Shown here: positions 36,335-41,566 of the stretch, one piece after another
How the letters are laid out: every line of letters starts with the position of its first letter
Position numbering within the stretch: the first letter of the stretch is position 1
Assembly (NCBI GenBank): GCA_016926155.1
Contig: JAFGPC010000041.1
Coordinates: 1-41,566, forward strand
Length of the DNA: 41,566 bases
Source of the DNA: Sedimentisphaerales bacterium
GTDB lineage: Bacteria > Planctomycetota > Phycisphaerae > Sedimentisphaerales > Anaerohalosphaeraceae
Direction of reading: 5' to 3'
Notes under the pieces: generated by a model
What the model was told of the DNA's origin: nothing
The model's database searches: none
Seen by the model: only the letters and a program-made list of their open reading frames with translations
Translations under genes and position numbers: made by a program

Positions 36335-37570
36335 TTAATGAGGTTTATCCAAATGGGGTTTTCTCGTTGTACGGGCACGTCCACTTGAACTATGGGAGGA
36401 TTTTCCCCTTCTGCCTTTATACGATTTTCGACCTTGTTTCCGGGTGGAGACTTGGTCCAGATCGGGCTCTTCACCATGCCAATTCGGCTGAACGTGATTT
36501 CGATGAATCAACCGTTTCAGATCTCGTAGGTTTCGACGGGTGTAAAAGGTTACAGCCGTCCCTTTTCGCCCCATCCGCGCTGTCCTGCCCGTACGATGCG
36601 TATAAATCTCAGCATTCGTTGGAAAATCATAATTGATCACATGGGAAACATGGCTGAAATCCAATCCACGACCCGCCACATCTGTTGCAATCATAACATG
36701 AATCTGTTTGTTACGAAATCGACGAAACAGACTCGTACGTCTGGATTGATCCAAGCCCCCGTGAATTACCTCTACTGATTTCAGTTTACCCTTCAGTTGA
36801 CTAAATAACTTTTCAGCACCATTACGTGAATTGCAGAACACGATGGCCTGCACCGGTTCCTGTTCGGCAAAATAATTCAGTAAGTCCGTCTGGTGTGTCC
36901 TAGGAGTTGTCTGATAGAACCAATGTTCCAAATTCTCCGGGGCAATTTGTCGTACATTCAATTCGACATACACCGGATCATTGAGATATTTCTCAGCAAT
37001 TCGTTTGATCTCGTCCGGCATCGTCGCACTGAACAGCAGAGTTTGATGTTCATGGATCAGGCACGATTCGATAAAATCGACTGCTTCCGTGAAACCCATA
37101 TCCAGCATCTCATCGGCCTCATCCAGCACAAAGGTCCGCACTTCCGAAAGCCGCAGAGGACTGTTATACAACAAGTCAATGAGTCGGCCCGGAGTCGCCA
37201 CCAGAATATGGACTCCATGCGCCAGTTTACCCTTCTGGATTTGCATACTGAAACCGCCGTACACAGCAAACGGAACAACACCGGAATACTTGGCAATGGA
37301 TGAAATTTCACTGACATACTGCAATGCCAATTCTCGTGTCGGCACTAAAATTAAACCCTGCACAGCGTCCAGCTTCGGATCGGTGGTTTGCACCAGTGGA
37401 ATGCCGCAGGCGGCGGTTTTTCCCGAACCGGTCTCGGCTCGAGCGATCAAATCACGACCGCTCAGTACATGGGGAAGGGTTAATTCCTGCACGGGTGTCA
37501 GCTCGGTATAGTCCTTCTCCTCCAGAGCCCGCAGAATTTCCGGCCGCAAATCCAGATCCGCAATCTTCAT
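36335..37570 (-). CDS. DEAD-box ATP-dependent RNA helicase
   Basis: The chain of about 411 aa has all core motifs in order: the Q motif (ELTPVQELTLP), Walker A AETGSGKT, PTRELALQ, DEADEM, SAT, and HRTGRTARMG. A basic C-terminal tail of about 50 residues (QGRKSYKGRRGKS and on) should bind RNA, as in RhlE/CsdA-type helicases. The ATG at 37570 is preferred; the ATG at 37600 lies only about 12 bases after the predicted transcript start and inside a palindrome. It acts in the cytoplasm in RNA remodelling; the exact subfamily is uncertain. Confidence 0.93.
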   Translation of the reverse strand: MKIADLDLRPEILRALEEKDYTELTPVQELTLPHVLSGRDLIARAETGSGKTAACGIPLVQTTDPKLDAVQGLILVPTRELALQYVSEISSIAKYSGVVPFAVYGGFSMQIQKGKLAHGVHILVATPGRLIDLLYNSPLRLSEVRTFVLDEADEMLDMGFTEAVDFIESCLIHEHQTLLFSATMPDEIKRIAEKYLNDPVYVELNVRQIAPENLEHWFYQTTPRTHQTDLLNYFAEQEPVQAIVFCNSRNGAEKLFSQLKGKLKSVEVIHGGLDQSRRTSLFRRFRNKQIHVMIATDVAGRGLDFSHVSHVINYDFPTNAEIYTHRTGRTARMGRKGTAVTFYTRRNLRDLKRLIHRNHVQPNWHGEEPDLDQVSTRKQGRKSYKGRRGKSSHSSSGRARTTRKPHLDKPH

Positions 37571-37591
37571 GTTGTTCGCCGTGTTCCTTCC

Positions 37592-37607
37592 TGAGTGCAT
37601 GCACTCA
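37592..37607. promoter_or_regulatory. Perfect 16-bp palindrome at the start of the helicase transcript
   Basis: TGAGTGCATGCACTCA is perfectly self-complementary with no spacer. It lies just downstream of the -10 box at 37624-37619 and overlaps the expected first bases of the transcript, a usual place for a repressor operator. A gapless palindrome makes a poor RNA hairpin, which favours a DNA-binding site. Confidence 0.55.
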
Positions 37608-37618
37608 TAAAACGCGGC

Positions 37619-37646
37619 ATTATACGAACTGCCAATAAAACGTCAA
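37619..37646 (-). promoter_or_regulatory. Near-consensus sigma70-type promoter of the DEAD-box helicase
   Basis: On the minus strand TTGACG (37646-37641) and a perfect TATAAT (37624-37619) are 16 bases apart. The transcript would begin near 37612, giving a leader of about 42 bases with AGGAAGGA before the ATG at 37570. It lies about 40 bases after the stop of the outer-membrane protein gene. Confidence 0.7.
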
Positions 37647-37683
37647 GGGCCCCTTCCCATAAAGGGAACGCTTTTCAGTTTCC

Positions 37684-39009
37684 TTAAAAGCTATAACGAA
37701 CGGCCGTATAGATATTCGTATTGTTCTCCAACTGCCCGAAAAACGTGTGCGGTTCATCTCCGAAGAACACATTAGCCCCCAATTCCAGAGCCAGATTGTC
37801 GGTTGCCTTATAATTCAGATTCGGCCGCAGATAGACATCCTCATCCGAATGACTGTAATACGTAAACAGAGATAGCCTTAGGTTCTGGTTCATCAATAGC
37901 TTGGTCAAACGAAGCGTTGTCAGATGGCGATCCCTATCACGTGCCGGCCCCCCTGGATTATCTTTATACTGGGAATAGTCCATCATGTATTCCAGATAAT
38001 ACTGCACGGCAGCCGTAAAATCTTTGGCAACCTCCTGAGTATATCCAACCAGAAAACGTATTTCACTATTATTGATCAATGGATTTTTTCCGCTCCTGTC
38101 ATCAGCGGATTCATAATATCCGACCTCGACATTGCCGACTCCTTTCCCGATTGCGCTGCGTAATGAGGCACCATATACATTTAAATCAGGAAACAGGGCC
38201 GATCCACCTGCCGTCTGCCCGCCCGGACTTTTCCAGAAGCCCCAGTACCCATAGAAGGCCACTTCCACATTTTCGATATTTTTATACAGCCGCACAGCAA
38301 ATTCATCATCTTGAAACCACCGATCCGGCTTGTCGGTATGAACGATGGCATCTTGACCGGCAATCCGTCCGAGATTCCCATTCCAGTAGGAAATCCTTTC
38401 CCCGGTAATATGACGATCCGAGTCGAATCGGGGGGTATACACAATGTCCACATTCATCAAATCATCGTTGAAGTAGCTCAGTTTGCCCGCATCCGAGGGA
38501 GCTTTAAGATATTCGGTATCCCGTCCGATGAAAAACGACTGCCAGTCTTTTGGAAACAGGTCGTTGATAAAGATCAAGTCCCCTGTTCCCCAAGTTAAAA
38601 TCTGACGGCCAATTTTCAAGTCGAGGTAATCCGTAGGTCGCGTAAACAAATTCGCCTCGCGCAGGTCAAAAGCTCCCTGTTCTAGGACAAGATCGCCAAA
38701 GAAATCGCCCTTGACCTTGAAATCGGCCCAGTCGGTAAACGACGTAATGTCCACCTGAAGCCGGTTTTCCATGACTGACATGTCTTTTTCATAAGGATCT
38801 TTGCGGGTGCGCCAACCGGCCCGAAGTTCATAGAAACCATGAACATCGTATTCCAGCTCACCGAACAGCGCCTCCCAGAAAGGCCGCTGCTCACCTGGAC
38901 CCTGCGTCGACACAGAAGCATTCTCCTGTTCCTGTGCCAGGACTATCGAACACCCAATCCAGGTGACATATCCTAGAATTACTGCTGCCATCCATGTACG
39001 TCTGTTCAT
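37684..39009 (-). CDS. Outer-membrane beta-barrel protein, DUF1302/alginate-export-like
   Basis: The 441-aa protein has a signal peptide (cleavage near VLA-QE) and alternating beta strands through its length, ending in VRYSF, an aromatic C-terminal residue as recognised by the BAM machinery. LDLKIGRQILTWGTGDLIFINDLFPKD is a pattern seen in barrel proteins encoded with MMPL transporters and LolA-like proteins. The family name is a judgement by eye. Its start overlaps the stop of the LolA-like gene by ATGA, so the two are translationally coupled. It probably forms the outer-membrane part of an export route. Confidence 0.75.
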   Translation of the reverse strand: MNRRTWMAAVILGYVTWIGCSIVLAQEQENASVSTQGPGEQRPFWEALFGELEYDVHGFYELRAGWRTRKDPYEKDMSVMENRLQVDITSFTDWADFKVKGDFFGDLVLEQGAFDLREANLFTRPTDYLDLKIGRQILTWGTGDLIFINDLFPKDWQSFFIGRDTEYLKAPSDAGKLSYFNDDLMNVDIVYTPRFDSDRHITGERISYWNGNLGRIAGQDAIVHTDKPDRWFQDDEFAVRLYKNIENVEVAFYGYWGFWKSPGGQTAGGSALFPDLNVYGASLRSAIGKGVGNVEVGYYESADDRSGKNPLINNSEIRFLVGYTQEVAKDFTAAVQYYLEYMMDYSQYKDNPGGPARDRDRHLTTLRLTKLLMNQNLRLSLFTYYSHSDEDVYLRPNLNYKATDNLALELGANVFFGDEPHTFFGQLENNTNIYTAVRYSF

Positions 39010-39815
39010 CGAACTGCCTCCCTTGGGGGCCTGCGGAGATAGCGCTCGGAAAAGAGTTCGTCACTTAATCCGAGGTTGTATTTTACCTCGCTGAATTTCA
39101 TCTCCGTTTTGCCCCCGGAATTAAGATCTGTCACTAACGATTCAGTAACAGTAATAAAATCCTGGATTTTTTCCACCTTCTTTGACTCAATCATACGGTA
39201 CAACTTGCCGGTTTTATCATAGAATTCCATCTTCATCGGAACAAATGTTTTTCGGTCAATGGCCACAGTAAAATGGCTGAATTCCACGGTATCCGGTTTT
39301 TTCGGTGTGTTTTTTACGACATAATATTGTTCCGTTGTCTCGGTCAGTTCATGCACATCTTCGGCCAGATTCCGGCCGGATACATCCTCATAGAGAAAAT
39401 TTGATCCGACAAAACTTGTTCGCTTGTCACTGGCAGCAATCCGTTTGACCAAATCCAGACTCGGCATGTACAGCCAGCGATCGTCATCTTTGTCCAACTG
39501 GGCATGCTTCAGCACTAGATATGTCATCCGCCGCACATCAGCAGGAAGCTGGAAATAGACAAAATACTTCTGGTCACCGCCATCCTTATCGTCCTTGCGA
39601 AGGATAATGAATTCCCGTTCCCGGACTTGCCCGCTTTTATCGGTGATCTTCATCTCTACTTTAGCCTTGCCGTCATTACCCTGATAATAGGCAACGATAT
39701 TCGCTCTGGTTACGATCTCCTGCACATCAGTCAGCGGTTCGTCGGCAGCATAGGCCAGTGATCCCGCTATCAATATTACCAAACTATACCACGCCATTTT
39801 TGTCAATGCGTTCAT
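39006..39815 (-). CDS. Outer-membrane lipoprotein-sorting protein, LolA-like (TP_0789 type)
   Basis: The 269-aa protein has a signal peptide (cleavage near AYA-AD) and is periplasmic. The segments DRWLYMPSLDLVKRIAASDKR, then FVGSNFLYEDVSGRNL, are characteristic of this LolA-like family, which has a beta fold able to hold lipid. No lipobox is present. The start has GGAAGG upstream. It lies between the DUF2892 gene and the barrel gene and fits a carrier between the inner-membrane transporter and the outer membrane. Confidence 0.87.
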   Translation of the reverse strand: MNALTKMAWYSLVILIAGSLAYAADEPLTDVQEIVTRANIVAYYQGNDGKAKVEMKITDKSGQVREREFIILRKDDKDGGDQKYFVYFQLPADVRRMTYLVLKHAQLDKDDDRWLYMPSLDLVKRIAASDKRTSFVGSNFLYEDVSGRNLAEDVHELTETTEQYYVVKNTPKKPDTVEFSHFTVAIDRKTFVPMKMEFYDKTGKLYRMIESKKVEKIQDFITVTESLVTDLNSGGKTEMKFSEVKYNLGLSDELFSERYLRRPPREAVR

Positions 39816-39844
39816 AGTACACCTTCCTTTCTCGTGTATCTATT

Positions 39845-40033
39845 TTAATGTTGAACTCCCAATTTTTCCAACAATGTCATCATAGGGCACCAGTTTGTAA
39901 AAGCCGACTGTAACAGATTGGCGCCTACAAAACCTGTAAAATACAGCCAATAAAGAGAATGAGTATATGCCAGAATTACCGTTCCAAGCACAAACGCCCC
40001 GGCGATTCCACGTAACATGCGTTCCACTGTCAT
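39845..40033 (-). CDS. DUF2892 small membrane protein
   Basis: The 62-aa protein has the DUF2892 layout: TVERMLRGIAGAFVLGTVIL, a second hydrophobic stretch, and FVGANLLQSAFTNWCPM with the conserved Cys-Pro. Members have two membrane helices and often occur beside rhodaneses or transporters; function is unknown. Its ATG overlaps the stop of the MMPL gene (ATGA), so it is probably made in step with the transporter. Confidence 0.85.
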   Translation of the reverse strand: MTVERMLRGIAGAFVLGTVILAYTHSLYWLYFTGFVGANLLQSAFTNWCPMMTLLEKLGVQH

Positions 40034-41566
40034 GACTCCATCCTTCCCCTGGAATCTTCACTCTGAATCTCTCTCCGTCTGCAGGCCTGTCGTCTTGACA
40101 ACGATCCACATACAATCGCCATTACCGGTATTATTATCACGCTGACAACCAGCAGTTTTGTAACTCCCAGATGCCAGTACTGATGCAGATTCAACGCAAC
40201 CAGAACCACTGAGGCAATCGAGATAACAAAACAGAATCCGCAATTGCAGCCTAACGATGTCGGTGCTTTTCCCGGCTTGAAAAGCCATCTCTCGGCCAGT
40301 CGCAGCATGGCCGGTAAGGCCAATAAGGTAACAGCTCCCGACAAGGCCATAATCGCACATAAAAAGATACCTACCGTCTTATATGGCACCAGCGGAGCGG
40401 CCAGCAGGGGCAAAAAGCCGATAGCAATTACCAGCACATTCCGGGTGATCGCCCGAGCAGGTTCACCAAACATCTCTCCTGCAATCTTTTCCCACGATCC
40501 GCCCTGGGCGTACATCGATCGCGCCCGCTCCAGAAAATGAATCGCAAAATCGACCGCCATCCCAAGAGTCAGGGCGCTGAGGACCGCCACCGGCATGTCA
40601 TAGTCCTTGCCGACCAGACCGATCACGCCATAGATCATTACAATTGTAATAGTCAGCGGCACCATGCAGATAATGCCCCACAAGGGTGAACGGAACAGGA
40701 TCGTCATCATGATAAAGACGATCAGAAAGCTGCCAAGGAATGATTGCAGCATGCCCCAGACCATCTTGTTCTGCCAGACGATATTGATATAGGTCAATCC
40801 CGCCCAATGGTATTGGAGCGGCATGGGAGGCGTGTTGTTCTTGAAGAACTCATCCACGGCCTTGACCACCTTTTCCATGTCCTTATTGTCGCCGCTGTTC
40901 AGTTGAATCCATAGATTGGCTGCCGAATAATCCTGTCTTACAAAATGCCACAAATCCTGTGGTCGATGGCTGCTCTGATATTGAATCAGGCACTGCGCCA
41001 CCGCACCCATACTGTTCGGTATGCGATAATTATCCGGCTTCCCATCGATCAGTTCCTGGTGCACCTTTTTCACGATCCCGGCAATTGAATTACTCTTGCC
41101 TACGATATCCGTATGAGCCAGGTAGGTTTCCAGCTTGTCGATATATTCCAACACTTCCGGTTGTTTGAAGGGACGCAGCCGTTCCTTTTCCAGTTCAAAA
41201 AAATTGGCTATCTCAAACCATGCATCGCCGATGTCCCGATCTTCGGATGCATCCACCTTATGATTAGCCTGCTTGACCAGCCGATCCAAAAGCCCTTCTA
41301 TAGTCGTGTCTTGAGCCGGATCAACAACAAGTATTTCTTTTACCTGGACCGCAATATCCCGCAGTTTTGGTACATCGGCTTTGTTTTCCTGTATCATGGC
41401 ATCCAGTCTCTTTTTGACGGGTTCCAACTTGCCGGTCAGATCACCACCGTTTGTGGTGTCCTCTTCCAGAACCAGATACGCCATATAGGTGCCGCCGAAG
41501 TGCTTGTTCAATTCCGTATCGGCCACCCGGATGGGATGGCTCTCGGAAAACCACTTGACAGGATTG
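40030..41566 (-). CDS. MMPL/RND-superfamily transporter, C-terminal half, 5' end outside window
   Basis: The frame is open to the window edge: codons upstream of the GTG at 41526 read NPVKWFSESHPIRVADTELN, a typical internal stretch of this family, so the gene starts beyond 41566. The visible part has the second periplasmic domain and the second membrane domain, including SALTLGMAVDFAIHFLERARSM, a proton-relay Asp segment, and EPARAITRNVLVIAIGFLPLL. This is close to HAE3/MMPL exporters, which work with LolA-like proteins and may carry hopanoids or other lipids. Beyond the usual end there are two extra membrane segments, the first preceded by CNCGFC (40248-40231). The operon continues with the DUF2892, LolA-like and barrel genes. 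Confidence 0.92.
   Translation of the reverse strand, partial: NPVKWFSESHPIRVADTELNKHFGGTYMAYLVLEEDTTNGGDLTGKLEPVKKRLDAMIQENKADVPKLRDIAVQVKEILVVDPAQDTTIEGLLDRLVKQANHKVDASEDRDIGDAWFEIANFFELEKERLRPFKQPEVLEYIDKLETYLAHTDIVGKSNSIAGIVKKVHQELIDGKPDNYRIPNSMGAVAQCLIQYQSSHRPQDLWHFVRQDYSAANLWIQLNSGDNKDMEKVVKAVDEFFKNNTPPMPLQYHWAGLTYINIVWQNKMVWGMLQSFLGSFLIVFIMMTILFRSPLWGIICMVPLTITIVMIYGVIGLVGKDYDMPVAVLSALTLGMAVDFAIHFLERARSMYAQGGSWEKIAGEMFGEPARAITRNVLVIAIGFLPLLAAPLVPYKTVGIFLCAIMALSGAVTLLALPAMLRLAERWLFKPGKAPTSLGCNCGFCFVISIASVVLVALNLHQYWHLGVTKLLVVSVIIIPVMAIVCGSLSRRQACRRREIQSEDSRGRMES

Noticed and set aside
37571-37600. Helicase start at ATG 37600
   Set aside because: It lies inside the 16-bp palindrome about 12 bases after the predicted transcript start with no ribosome site; the next ATG at 37570 begins a typical helicase N-terminus.

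Overview
The window looks like chromosomal DNA of a planctomycete, most likely of the Phycisphaerae/Sedimentisphaerales type. This is inferred from gene content only: a very large secreted CotH/lamin-tail protein with an N-terminal dockerin-like repeat, a lipoprotein sulfatase with a twin-arginine-like leader, a sodium:solute symporter, and a PilMNO type IV pilus operon with both PilB and PilT. Base composition is about 50% GC, except for the first 1.9 kb, which is clearly richer in GC. I saw no tRNA, rRNA, CRISPR array, transposase or phage gene.

Layout. (1) 1-7364, plus strand: two tandem secreted mosaic proteins built from lamin-tail domains. The first is cut by the window edge; the second (1780 aa) has its own sigma70-like promoter and also carries dockerin, CotH-kinase, ThuA-like and PKD-like modules. 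(2) 7400-13333, minus strand: a sulfatase broken by a frameshift in a run of eight G, a PutP-like symporter, two adjacent membrane proteins of unknown function and a small unknown protein. (3) 13438-13959: a small helical protein and a divergent pair of good promoters. (4) 13959-22049, plus strand: a tight five-gene operon of aspartate aminotransferase, a large polytopic GT-C-like membrane protein, a family 2 glycosyltransferase, alanine racemase, and a fusion of a gamma-glutamyl-cyclotransferase (AIG2-like) domain with a probable glutamine-synthetase/GCS-like amidoligase domain. (5) 22076-26648, minus strand: gyrA, holA and malate dehydrogenase as an apparent operon. (6) 26649-27340: a long non-coding divergent region with promoter-like sites and inverted repeats. 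(7) 27341-35729, plus strand: pilM, pilN, pilO, a pilP-like gene, pilB, pilT, pilC and two prepilin-like proteins. (8) 35738-37570, minus strand: a SIS-domain phosphoheptose-isomerase-like protein and a DEAD-box RNA helicase, behind a near-consensus promoter with a perfect 16-bp palindrome at the start of the transcript. (9) 37684-41566, minus strand: an export module of MMPL/RND transporter (cut by the window edge), DUF2892 protein, LolA-like periplasmic protein and outer-membrane beta-barrel.

How the parts fit. Regions 1, 7 and 9 are cell-surface and secretion functions of a diderm cell; region 2 suggests use of sulfated polysaccharide. Region 4 is the most likely place for something undescribed: its enzymes could supply and ligate amino acids and sugars to a cell-envelope product. 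All identifications come from reading motifs by eye; no database search was possible.
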